A stretch of DNA of 64,000 bases from a bacterium (GTDB taxonomy: Bacteria > Joyebacterota > Joyebacteria > Joyebacterales > Joyebacteraceae), in the NCBI GenBank assembly GCA_025774935.1, contig JALGZK010000005.1, forward strand, positions 269,841-333,840, written 5' to 3'. How positions within the stretch are numbered: position 1 is the first letter of the stretch; each line of letters begins with the position of its first letter. The position numbers were made by a program, and so were the translations under genes. This document shows positions 8,660 to 15,901 of this stretch, piece by piece. The notes beneath the pieces are model-generated. The model was not told the DNA's origin. It ran no database searches and saw only the letters and a program-made list of their open reading frames with translations.

Positions 8660-9662
8660 TCTTCCCGTCCTCCACGGTCTCCCGGAACGAGCGCAGTATC
8701 TCGTCGGGTGTCACCGAAGCCGTACCGATCTCTCTGATGACGATGCCGGCGGCGTGGTTCGAGATGTTGGCGGCCTCCACCATCGTGCCCCCGGCCGCGA
8801 GGGCGACAGTGAGCGCGCTCACGACCGTGTCGCCGGCGCCCGTGACGTCGTAGACCTCGCGAGCGACCGTCGGGAGGCGGACCAGCTCCCCTCCCTTCAT
8901 GAAGAGCGCCATGCCTTGCTCGCCCCTCGTGATCACGACGCACTCCGCGTCGAGCCTCCCCTGGAGCTCCCACCCGACCTTCTCGAGCGACGCTTCGTCG
9001 GTGATCCTGAGCCCCGCTGCGTTCCCGGCCTCCTTCTGGTTCGGGGTGATCGCCGTCACGCCCCCGTAGCTTCCGAAATGGGACTCCTTCGGGTCGACGC
9101 AGACCGTCTTGTCCTCCGACCGGGCCCTCGAGATCGCCGCCGTGACCGTCTCCTCGGTGACGACCCCCTTCCCGTAGTCGGACACCACGAGCGCGTCGGA
9201 CGCGTCGACCGCCCGTTCGAGCGACTCGAGCACGGCGTCGCGTTCGGCCACTGTCAGTTCGGCCGTCGCCTCGCGGTCGGCGCGGACGACCTGCTGGCTG
9301 TGAGCAATGATCCTCGTCTTCGTCGTCGTAGGCCTGTCGGCAAGCTCGACTACGCCCGAGACGTCCACTCCCCGCTCCCGGAGGAGCGACAGCAGCTCGC
9401 GACCGGCGGCGTCTGCGCCCACCACGCCCACGACCGACGCGGACGCTCCCAGCGACGCGACGTTCTCCGCAACGTTGGCGGCGCCGCCGAAGCGCACGGA
9501 GTCCCTCGTCACCTCGACCACGGGGACGGGCGCCTCGGGGGAGATCCTGTTGACGTCCCCCCACACGTAGCGGTCGAGCATGAGGTCGCCCAGGATGGCG
9601 ACCCGCCTCGAGCCGAACCCCCGGACGATCTCTTCCAGGCGATGCGCCTCGATCGTCGTCAC
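8652..9662 (-). CDS. rfaE1: D-glycero-beta-D-manno-heptose-7-phosphate kinase
   Basis: This 336-residue PfkB/ribokinase-family kinase phosphorylates heptose 7-phosphate at C1. An N-terminal LGDLMLDRYVWGDVNRISPEAP segment and the C-terminal anion-hole motif TGAGDTVVSALTVAL with its catalytic Asp are seen. The start is GTG with a CGGAGG site eight nt upstream. It is the first gene of a two-gene unit with rfaE2 and has its own promoter match at 9750-9778. The other genes of the pathway (gmhA, gmhB, rfaD) are not in the window. Confidence 0.93.
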   Translation of the reverse strand: MTTIEAHRLEEIVRGFGSRRVAILGDLMLDRYVWGDVNRISPEAPVPVVEVTRDSVRFGGAANVAENVASLGASASVVGVVGADAAGRELLSLLRERGVDVSGVVELADRPTTTKTRIIAHSQQVVRADREATAELTVAERDAVLESLERAVDASDALVVSDYGKGVVTEETVTAAISRARSEDKTVCVDPKESHFGSYGGVTAITPNQKEAGNAAGLRITDEASLEKVGWELQGRLDAECVVITRGEQGMALFMKGGELVRLPTVAREVYDVTGAGDTVVSALTVALAAGGTMVEAANISNHAAGIVIREIGTASVTPDEILRSFRETVEDGKNG

Positions 9663-9749
9663 GTGAGTACCTCCGTTCGCGTGGAACTCGCGCGCCCACT
9701 TCCAGTGCCACCGCCGCGTCGGCCCTGTCGACGGTGCGCGGCGGACTGA

Positions 9750-9778
9750 ATGCTAGAGGAAGACCCGGCGCAAGTCAA
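9750..9778 (-). promoter_or_regulatory. Sigma-70-type promoter for rfaE1-rfaE2
   Basis: On the minus strand TTGACT (9778-9773) and TAGCAT (9755-9750) are separated by exactly 17 nt. It lies about 90 nt upstream of the rfaE1 start and downstream of the terminator of the preceding gene, as expected for a separate transcription unit. Confidence 0.65.
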
Positions 9779-9836
9779 GCTCGTCGCCCGCTGCGGGGCT
9801 CGTCGCGTGCGGCACCGCCGCGCTCGCGTAAAGAAC

Positions 9837-9864
9837 CGGCCGGCCCGCGGGCGCGGGCCGGCCG
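9837..9864 (-). terminator. Rho-independent terminator of the repeat-protein gene
   Basis: A perfect 12-bp GC-rich stem (9837-9848 with 9853-9864) and 4-nt loop is followed on the minus strand by TTCTTTA. It lies 30 nt past the stop codon of the gene at 9893-10756. The U tract is short, so termination may be partial. Confidence 0.65.
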
Positions 9865-9892
9865 TCGTGAGCGCTCGATCTCTCTCGTCCCG

Positions 9893-10756
9893 CTACGCCT
9901 CGGTCAGCTTCACGGGCTCGATCGTCCTTCTCTTCCTCGGCTTCCTCTTGGGATGCTTCGGAACGATGAGGTCGGGGTAGGCGTTGTGGAGCGCCTGGAT
10001 CGAGGACCCCGAGAAGCACCCGGTCAGCATGCCGCCCAGGCCGTGCTCGCGGAAGAGATGATACGTCACGTCCTGGAACACCTTGTCCTTCGGAACCTCG
10101 AGGATGTCCTCGCAGAGCCAGCGCGTCGCGCGGCGCGCGTTCACGAGCCCCTGCTCCCCCTGCCAGAAGTTCTTCGGCACGTTGCGGAACTCCCAGGGGT
10201 GGAACCTCCCCGGGTACGCGTTCTCGATGGCGCGGAAGAACGAACCGCGGAAGCAGACCGAGAGCATCCCCCGGAGGTTGTACTTGCCGAACGTCGTCGC
10301 CGAGATGCGCTGGGGGATGTCGTCGACCGTCACCCTCTCGACGTCCTCGATCATCCAGCGCGTGGCCTCGGCCGCGAGTCTGAAGCGGTCCGGTCCCTGC
10401 CACATTCCCTTGACATTGAACTGCCACTTGTGGAATCGGCCGGGATACGCGTTGTCGATCGCTTTGTATGGAGACCAGTCGAAGCAGCTCCCGAGCATCC
10501 ATGTGAGACCGTTGTCGTAGAAGAGCTTCTTGTGGATCGCGCGCGGGATGTCGTCGACCTTGATGTTCAGCTTGTCCTCGAGGAGGTAACGCGTGATCAC
10601 GCCGGCGCGTGCGCGTCCGTCAGAACCCCTGAAGAAGTTGTTCGGGAACCTCCGTCGGCGACCCGCGAATACGTCCTCGTACACCTGGATCACCGTGTCG
10701 CGACTGACCTCCGTGGTCCTATCGGGTGTGTCCAGCTTTTTCAGCTCCGTGACCAT
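9893..10756 (-). CDS. Three-repeat protein of unknown function (resembles DUF4046)
   Basis: The 287-residue protein is built of three tandem units of about 71-79 residues (36-106, 107-183, 184-262). Each has a WQG or FRG entry, an R-A-T-R-W-type helix, a LED or IED acid pair, a DDIP or similar turn, a GL..ML..CF..S segment and a closing NAYPG. Cys91, Cys168 and Cys247 sit at the same place in each unit. The C-terminal tail (KHPKRKPRKRR, about 267-277) is very basic, which suggests nucleic-acid contact. There is no signal peptide or membrane segment. The repeat recalls Pfam DUF4046 from memory; I cannot confirm it. It is a single-gene unit with its own strong promoter and terminator. Confidence 0.85.
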   Translation of the reverse strand: MVTELKKLDTPDRTTEVSRDTVIQVYEDVFAGRRRRFPNNFFRGSDGRARAGVITRYLLEDKLNIKVDDIPRAIHKKLFYDNGLTWMLGSCFDWSPYKAIDNAYPGRFHKWQFNVKGMWQGPDRFRLAAEATRWMIEDVERVTVDDIPQRISATTFGKYNLRGMLSVCFRGSFFRAIENAYPGRFHPWEFRNVPKNFWQGEQGLVNARRATRWLCEDILEVPKDKVFQDVTYHLFREHGLGGMLTGCFSGSSIQALHNAYPDLIVPKHPKRKPRKRRTIEPVKLTEA

Positions 10757-10861
10757 AGCCCCTCCAGTCTACAGCTCGGACAACTGACAAAGCCGCATCA
10801 GCAAAGAAGTTCCGTGTTGTCCTAGTTCACAGTTTTTACCATGTGTCAATCTTTTAAGCCC

Positions 10862-10890
10862 AAGATATCATCCCAGCCGAAACCTGTCAA
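10862..10890 (-). promoter_or_regulatory. Strong sigma-70 promoter of the three-repeat gene
   Basis: On the minus strand a consensus TTGACA (10890-10885) and TATCTT (10867-10862) are 17 nt apart, in an unusually AT-rich stretch. The predicted start near 10855 gives a leader of about 100 nt before the ATG at 10756. A second TTGACA at 10849-10844 has no good -10 partner. Confidence 0.7.
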
Positions 10891-11146
10891 GCGAATACTG
10901 CACCAAAGCTGAGTCGCGCTCCTCTCCACGTCGGGGCTCGCGGTGAACGGGCCAGAGTCCGCTTGGCTGGCCGGCCCCCATGGCCGGAAGGGGCCCGCCT
11001 GGGCGCCGTGCTGGCTCCCTCACACAACCTTCGGGCGTCGTCATCCAACGTCCCTCCGCCACAGTGCCCGGCCGTGCGAACACCGCCCCCACCTCCCTCC
11101 GTCGGCTGACACGGCCGACGGGCGGCGCCCGGCGGTGCGTCTCCGG
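10891..11146. other. Non-coding stretch between divergent transcription units
   Basis: The whole gap between the divergent genes is 512 nt (10757-11268). This central GC-rich part has no credible coding frame and no RNA gene I recognise (RNase P, SRP RNA, tmRNA and 6S features were looked for). The only structure noted is an inverted repeat, GTCGGC at 11101-11106 with GCCGAC at 11114-11119, about 64 nt before the predicted start of the sigma-54-type promoter. Confidence 0.5.
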
Positions 11147-11147
11147 C

Positions 11148-11163
11148 TGGCACGAGTTCTGCT
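11148..11163 (+). promoter_or_regulatory. Candidate sigma-54 (-24/-12) promoter
   Basis: TGGCACGAGTTCTGCT at 11148-11163 has GG and GC elements separated by 10 nt and matches the RpoN consensus TGGCACG-N4-TTGC at all but one of its fixed positions. The predicted start is about 11174, 95 nt before the DUF3467 gene. A sigma-54 activator gene is present in the same window at 21794-23164, but a direct link is not shown. Confidence 0.55.
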
Positions 11164-11184
11164 AAACGCCGCGCCAATATTCAC

Positions 11185-11213
11185 TTGACAACCCTCGCGG
11201 CCCCCCCTATCGT
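11185..11213 (+). promoter_or_regulatory. Sigma-70 promoter of the DUF3467 gene
   Basis: A consensus TTGACA at 11185-11190 and TATCGT at 11208-11213 are exactly 17 nt apart. It lies just downstream of the sigma-54-type match, so the two promoters would be in tandem and their polymerase footprints would overlap. Confidence 0.6.
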
Positions 11214-11268
11214 TGCGCCGACTTGGCTGTGGCGGGTCGTCGAGGGGGTCCGTGAGGCGGAGGAGCAT

Positions 11269-11559
11269 ATGCCCGAGCAGAAGAAGATCAACATCGAGCT
11301 GAGAGACGAAGAAGCCGAGGGCATCTACTCGAACTTCGCCGTCATCACCCACTCCCCAGCGGAGTTCGTGCTGGACTTCATACGCGTGCTCCCGGGAGCC
11401 AAGAAGAGCAGGGTCCACGCCCGGATCGTCATGGCCCCCCAGAACGCCAAAGCGCTCCTGAGGGCGCTCGAGGGGAACGTCACGAAGTACGAGGACAAGC
11501 ACGGCGAGATCAGCACAACCGGCGACGCCCAGCCCGGCAAGCAGATCGGGTTCCAGTAG
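11269..11559 (+). CDS. DUF3467 family protein
   Basis: The 96-residue protein matches the small DUF3467 family, with EGIYSNFAVITHSPAEFVLDF and the closing MAPQNAKALLRALEGNV(x)KYE segment. It has no signal peptide and should be cytoplasmic. Family members are widespread and uncharacterised; some are found beside envelope genes. The ATG is preceded by GGAGGAG. It is the first plus-strand gene and is followed after about 225 nt by two outer-membrane barrel genes. Whether it shares their transcript depends on read-through of the hairpin at 11654-11694. Confidence 0.88.
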   Translation: MPEQKKINIELRDEEAEGIYSNFAVITHSPAEFVLDFIRVLPGAKKSRVHARIVMAPQNAKALLRALEGNVTKYEDKHGEISTTGDAQPGKQIGFQ

Positions 11560-11653
11560 GGCGGGCAGCGCCTGGAGGCATAGAGGGTCGAACGAAGGGA
11601 AGGCGGGGCGCTGCCGCACAGGGCAGGCGGACCCCGGGACGAGGATTACGGCT

Positions 11654-11694
11654 TTCTGGGGGGACCAGGGGGCAGAGACCCTGGATGACCAGAA
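11654..11694 (+). promoter_or_regulatory. Nested hairpin in the leader of the first barrel gene
   Basis: TTCTGG (11654-11659) pairs with CCAGAA (11689-11694), enclosing CCAGGG (11665-11670) paired with CCCTGG (11679-11684). It is not followed by a U tract, so it looks more like an RNA processing or stabilising structure, or an attenuator, than a terminator. It lies about 90 nt before the start codon of the barrel gene. Confidence 0.35.
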
Positions 11695-11785
11695 GGAGGT
11701 GACCAAGGGACATATCGAACCGGGTGCCCGCCGGCGCCTTGGGAACATGTGGAACCGGTCAAACTCACACAGAGGAGACAGTAAA

Positions 11786-12712
11786 ATGATGCGAGTAGTG
11801 TTGGCAGTACTCATCGCCTTTATGCTGGTCGCGACGGCCAGCGCCTACGACCCGATGTACAGCTACCGGAACGCCGGAACGGCGCCCGCCGGCAGCTTCG
11901 GCCTTGCCGGCCGCTGGGTCTACCTGGCTGCCACCGATTACTACGACGACGAAGGCAACAAGGAGAAGATGGAGGGGTTCGGCTACGAGGAGAAGGACAC
12001 CTGGCAGAGCATCACGTTCGACGCCTACTACGCCACGATGGACCAGTGGACGGCCGGTGTCTTCATCCCCTACACCTTCCTGACCTACAACTACACAGAT
12101 GCGCGGGACGACTCTGAGGACGCCTCCGGAATCGGCGACATCTGGCTCTACACGAAGTACAGGTTCACCGATGCCCCGATGTGGACAGGCCAGTTCGGCT
12201 GGAAGATCAACACGGGCGCTGCGCCGGTCTACTGGGGCCCCTCCGGCTGGCTCTGGTACGACGAGGACGACAACCCGGCCATCGGCAGCGGCCAGATGGA
12301 CCTCGACCTGTCGCTCTGGTTCGGGCTTCCGAGCGAGAGCGGGCGTTTCGACGCCGCGCTCGGATATCGGTATCGTATGGAGGGCGAACTCGACGCCATG
12401 GTCTCCCGACAGGAGAAGATCAAGTACGACCCGGGCGACGAGATTCACTACTACCTGAACTACGTGTACTTCCTGAACGAGGCCTGGTCGCTCGGTCTTG
12501 CGAGTGACGGCTACTTCGGCCAGGACGACAAGCTCGCCGGCGAGACATGGGATGATCCGACGACCGCGCGGAACGCGGTCTACCTCGACCCCTACGTCGG
12601 CCACAACATGATGAACGGGTGGTCGCTCGGTGCCGGCTTCCACTACCCGATCATGGGTCAGAACATCCACGCGAGCTGGGGCTTCGACGCGTACGTCGGC
12701 TGGAACTGGTAG
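11786..12712 (+). CDS. Outer-membrane beta-barrel protein, first of a tandem pair
   Basis: The 308-residue protein has a signal peptide (MMRVVLAVLIAFMLVATASA, cleavage before YDPMY). Alternating aromatic strands follow, ending in a C-terminal strand YVGWNW, as outer-membrane barrels do. An AGAGGAG ribosome-binding site fixes the start at 11786. A longer GTG start at 11699 would bury the signal peptide. It is clearly related to the next gene: both end with a FHYP..GQNI.A.WGF..YVGW segment. The pattern resembles the PF13557 phenol-pathway-type transporters (MetA), from memory. The substrate, if any, is unknown. Confidence 0.85.
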   Translation: MMRVVLAVLIAFMLVATASAYDPMYSYRNAGTAPAGSFGLAGRWVYLAATDYYDDEGNKEKMEGFGYEEKDTWQSITFDAYYATMDQWTAGVFIPYTFLTYNYTDARDDSEDASGIGDIWLYTKYRFTDAPMWTGQFGWKINTGAAPVYWGPSGWLWYDEDDNPAIGSGQMDLDLSLWFGLPSESGRFDAALGYRYRMEGELDAMVSRQEKIKYDPGDEIHYYLNYVYFLNEAWSLGLASDGYFGQDDKLAGETWDDPTTARNAVYLDPYVGHNMMNGWSLGAGFHYPIMGQNIHASWGFDAYVGWNW

Positions 12713-12741
12713 ACCGACACCCAGGAGCGGTGCTGGATCAC

Positions 12742-12766
12742 GGGAGCCACCCCACGGGTGGCTCCC
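12742..12766 (+). terminator. 11-bp hairpin between the paired barrel genes
   Basis: GGGAGCCACCC (12742-12752) pairs perfectly with GGGTGGCTCCC (12756-12766) around a 3-nt loop. No U tract follows. It may protect the 3' end of the first message or reduce read-through into the second gene, which starts at 12834. Confidence 0.45.
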
Positions 12767-12833
12767 ATCGCATCTGGCCTGACGGTTCGCGCGTGGCCGG
12801 CGTGGGCTCCGCGCAGGATCGAGGAGACTTCAC

Positions 12834-13724
12834 ATGAGACGAGTCATCGCGGGTGTTCTGGCCGTCGCGCTCGTTCTGTCCCTCGCGGGAAGCGCCGCAG
12901 CGTATGACGTCCTCTACACGCGCAGGACCGCAGCCACTCACGAGGCGAAGACATTCGGCCTCGACGCGTACTTCTACTACTTCACGGCGGACAGAGAGTA
13001 CGACGAGAACGGGAACAGTGTGGACCTCGAGAGCGGCGAGTCGGTCGGGGTCAACACGGTCCCGGTCGACCTGTACTACAGCTTCACGGACCGGGTCGAG
13101 GTCGGCATCATCCCTCGCCTCGTCATGCCGAGGACAGAACTTCTCGACGACAGCGACGAGATCGTGACAGAGGACGCCGTCGGCGTCGGCGACACGTGGG
13201 CCTACGCGCAGTGGATGTTCAAGACGCAGCCGGCGATCGCGGGGCTCCTCTCAGTCAAGTTCCCGACGGGAAACGACAGACCGGACCCAGGCGAACGCCC
13301 CACCGGAACGGGCCAGTACGACATCGACGCGGCGATCGCCGTCGACTGGCCGACGAGGTCGGGCCTCTTCTACGGGATCGCTGGGTACAGATGGAGGGGC
13401 AGCACGGAGGTCACGGAGGACAGCCAGACCTACAACGTGACGCCGGGCGACGAGATCCACTTCATGCTCGGGTACACGCACTACCTGAGCGAGCGGATGC
13501 AGCTCAGGTTCGACGCCGACGGGTACTTCGGGAGCGACCACGACGTCGAGCCCGCCCGGGACACGGTTCCGAACAGCGCGAGGAACGGCATCTGGATCAA
13601 CCCCGCCTTCGAGTACGTCATGGCGAGCGGGCTCCTTCTCGGGGCCGACTTCCACTACCCCCTCACCGGCCAGAACATCTACGCGCTGTGGGGATTCGGG
13701 CTCTACGTGGGCTGGAGCAGCTAG
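12834..13724 (+). CDS. Outer-membrane beta-barrel protein, second of a tandem pair
   Basis: The 296-residue protein has a signal peptide (MRRVIAGVLAVALVLSLAGSAAA, then YDVLY) and a barrel-type body with repeated Tyr/Trp-rich strands. It ends in LYVGWSS. An AGGAG site precedes the ATG. It is a paralogue of the gene before it but differs through most of its length, so the duplication looks old. Segments such as VEVGIIPRL and VKFPTGNDRPDPGERPTGTGQYDIDAAI recall transporter-type barrels of the PF13557 group. Substrate and interaction with the DUF3467 protein are unknown. Confidence 0.85.
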   Translation: MRRVIAGVLAVALVLSLAGSAAAYDVLYTRRTAATHEAKTFGLDAYFYYFTADREYDENGNSVDLESGESVGVNTVPVDLYYSFTDRVEVGIIPRLVMPRTELLDDSDEIVTEDAVGVGDTWAYAQWMFKTQPAIAGLLSVKFPTGNDRPDPGERPTGTGQYDIDAAIAVDWPTRSGLFYGIAGYRWRGSTEVTEDSQTYNVTPGDEIHFMLGYTHYLSERMQLRFDADGYFGSDHDVEPARDTVPNSARNGIWINPAFEYVMASGLLLGADFHYPLTGQNIYALWGFGLYVGWSS

Positions 13725-13763
13725 GAGGCATCTCGGGGCCGATCGAAGCGCTGCGAGAACGAG

Positions 13764-13798
13764 GAGAGGGGAACCGTCGCCTGACGACTCCCCTCTTC
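13764..13798. terminator. Hairpin between convergent genes
   Basis: GAGAGGGGAACCGTC and GACGACTCCCCTCTTC form an imperfect stem (cores GAGGGGA/TCCCCTC and CGTC/GACG). It lies between the end of the plus-strand barrel gene and the end of the minus-strand lpxL-like gene and could serve both. Neither side has a long U tract. Confidence 0.4.
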
Positions 13799-13833
13799 GC
13801 GTCCGGTGCGTGACCCACTCCTCGCGCTTGCCG

Positions 13834-14745
13834 CTAGCCCGTCTCCGCGGGCGGCCGCGTCTTCCAACGGCGGTGCATCCAGAAGTACTGCTCGGGGTGT
13901 TCGCGGATGAACCGCTCGAAGACCGACGTATACCCCTGTGTGTAGGCCTGCGCGGCCTCGTCGTCCGACGCGCCGTCGGAAGGCCCGTCGACCGGCGCGC
14001 AGACGATGAGCTCGTGGTTTCCCTTCCCGTGCCGGAGGGCGATCCCCGGAAGCACCGGCGCTCCCGTTCTCGCCGCGAACCTGCCCGGTCCGTATGGCGT
14101 CGACGCGGGTAGACCCAGGAAGTCGACGAAGATGCCGTCCCTCCCCGCGTCCTGATCCGAGAGCATCGCGACGATCCGGTTCTTCCTGAGCGCGCGGAGG
14201 ACCCCCATCAGGCTCCCGGTGACGGGAACGGTCTCCACCCCGAATCGCGCGCGGAGCCCGTTCATCAGACGGTCGACCAGGATGTTGTGCTGCTCGCCAA
14301 CGAGGAAGGTGATCGGATAGCCCATCGCGGCCATCGTCGCGGCGAGCTCCCAGTTCCCGAAGTGGCCGGCCACGAGGATGGCTCCCCTGCCGCCGTCGAG
14401 CGCCGCCTTCAGGTGCTCCTCTCCCGTCAGCGTTATCGTGGACTCGATCGCGCGGTCATCCAGCCTCGAGAAGCGCCCGAACTCGAAGGTCATCCGTCCG
14501 AAGTTGCGGTAGGAATCCCGGGCGATCCTCTCGAGCTCGGCCTCCGACCGGTCGTCGCCGAAGATCCTGTCGAGATGCCCGAGGACGATCTTCTTCCTAA
14601 TCCCGATCGCGTACGCGAGGCTCCCGAGGCCCGCGCCGAGCTCGCGGGCGGCGCCCGCCGGGAGCGCGCAGATGAGACTCTGCACGACCCGCACGGCGGC
14701 GTACTCCAGACGATGGACGAAAGTGATCTTCCGCTCGCGCGCCAC
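13834..14745 (-). CDS. LpxL/HtrB-family lipid A acyltransferase
   Basis: The 303-residue protein belongs to the lysophospholipid acyltransferase family that adds secondary acyl chains to lipid A. The catalytic HX4E motif is seen as HFGNWE (His128, Glu133 counting from the chosen start). RKKIVLGHLDRIFGD and the later SDQDAGRDGIFVDFLGLPAS are family signatures. Starts available are GTG at 14751 and GTG at 14745; the second is better spaced from the AGAGAGG site, which overlaps the end of the DUF362 gene. A single hydrophobic stretch (about residues 19-48) suits an inner-membrane anchor. Which acyl donor or position it uses cannot be told. Confidence 0.9.
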   Translation of the reverse strand: MARERKITFVHRLEYAAVRVVQSLICALPAGAARELGAGLGSLAYAIGIRKKIVLGHLDRIFGDDRSEAELERIARDSYRNFGRMTFEFGRFSRLDDRAIESTITLTGEEHLKAALDGGRGAILVAGHFGNWELAATMAAMGYPITFLVGEQHNILVDRLMNGLRARFGVETVPVTGSLMGVLRALRKNRIVAMLSDQDAGRDGIFVDFLGLPASTPYGPGRFAARTGAPVLPGIALRHGKGNHELIVCAPVDGPSDGASDDEAAQAYTQGYTSVFERFIREHPEQYFWMHRRWKTRPPAETG

Positions 14746-14755
14746 GCTCACCTCT

Positions 14756-15901
14756 CTAGGAGAACTTCTTCGCGAGCCAGGAGAGCCTGACCTGCACGGC
14801 GTCGTGCGGACAGACCTCGTGGCAGCAGAGACACTCGACGCAGGGCTTGCGGTCAACGTACGGCGTCCCGTCGCGCATGCTGATGGCGCCCACGGGACAG
14901 CTCCGCACGCAAAGCGCGCAGTCGGTGCCTCGGCACCCCCGCTCCTTCGACATCTCAGGATAGACCCAAATCCACGGACGGAGGGCGTGAATCAGGGGGG
15001 CCGGGATCAAGTTCAGGAGCCCGGCGCGGGGGAGCTTGAAGTCCGCGAGGTCGAACGACGAGGGGTCGGCGCCCACGATCTCGATCTCGCTCCGCCGCAT
15101 CTCCCCGAGCCCCCTCGCGACCGCCGCCTTCGTCACCGGCGCGCGCCCCTCGCGGATCCCGATCATGCCCTCGAGGACCGAGTCGACGGCGACCGGATCG
15201 GTGCCCGCGAGAATCGCCCCGACCTTCCTGGGGCTCCCGCCCGACGGCCCGTCGCCCTCCATCGCGAGGACCGCGTCCACGACGTGGACAGCCGGCCTCA
15301 CGAGGGCGTGGACGTCCGCGATGATGCGACCGAACGGTCCCGGCCTCGGCGCGACGCTGTGGAGCCTCCCCTTCCCGAACCCGGGGACTGCCCCGTACGT
15401 GTTCTTGACGCAGCCGGTGAAGAGGACGAGGACGTGCGTCTTCATCTTGGGCACGTTCACGATGACGTCGGCGTCGAGAACCGGACGCGCGATCATGTAC
15501 GAGCCGAGCTCGCCGCGCGTCTCCACCGAGCCTGCTGCCTCGAACGACACGAGCGGGACGCCCGTCCGTTCCGACAGGTCCTGCATCCCCGTGTTCTCCC
15601 ACACGCGTTCGACCCCGCGGATCGCTCCTCCGGGGCTGTCTCCGATTACCGGAGATCCGCCGGCCTCACGCACGCGCGCGGCCAGAACCTCGAGGACCGA
15701 CGGATGGGTCGTGATCGCCCGCTCCGGGGCCTTCGCCGAGAGGAGGTTGGGCTTCAAGAGCACGTTCTGCCCGGGCCGGACGAAGCTGCCCATCCCGCCG
15801 AACGGCTCGAGCACCTCGTCGACGGCGCGAGCGACCCCGAGGAGGTCGTAGCTCCCGCACCTCGCGATCGCGACCCGTGCGCGTCCGTTCGGATTCGTCA
15901 T
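14756..15901 (-). CDS. DUF362 domain protein with C-terminal 2[4Fe-4S] ferredoxin domain
   Basis: The 381-residue protein has a DUF362 domain over about residues 10-300, with VLLKPNLLSAKAPERAITTHP, IGDSPGG and NVPKMKTHVLVLFTGCVKN. It ends in a ferredoxin domain with CALCVRSCPVG and CVECLCCHEVCP. The short N-terminus starts at the ATG that overlaps the dprA stop as ATGA; a longer version would run into dprA. DUF362 proteins are thought to be iron-sulfur oxidoreductases or cofactor-maturation factors, without a settled reaction. It has no signal peptide, so it should act in the cytoplasm. Confidence 0.88.
   Translation of the reverse strand: MTNPNGRARVAIARCGSYDLLGVARAVDEVLEPFGGMGSFVRPGQNVLLKPNLLSAKAPERAITTHPSVLEVLAARVREAGGSPVIGDSPGGAIRGVERVWENTGMQDLSERTGVPLVSFEAAGSVETRGELGSYMIARPVLDADVIVNVPKMKTHVLVLFTGCVKNTYGAVPGFGKGRLHSVAPRPGPFGRIIADVHALVRPAVHVVDAVLAMEGDGPSGGSPRKVGAILAGTDPVAVDSVLEGMIGIREGRAPVTKAAVARGLGEMRRSEIEIVGADPSSFDLADFKLPRAGLLNLIPAPLIHALRPWIWVYPEMSKERGCRGTDCALCVRSCPVGAISMRDGTPYVDRKPCVECLCCHEVCPHDAVQVRLSWLAKKFS

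Noticed and set aside
10780..10890. AT-rich stretch as a possible replication origin
   Set aside because: No DnaA boxes, no dnaA or dnaN nearby, and a promoter explains the base composition.
10887..11177. 96-codon minus-strand frame in the divergent gap
   Set aside because: No ribosome-binding site, Arg/Gly-rich composition and no family resemblance. It also overlaps the promoter region.
13834..14856. Longer start of the LpxL-like gene
   Set aside because: It would overlap the DUF362 gene by about 100 nt and add Ser/Arg-rich residues of antisense type.
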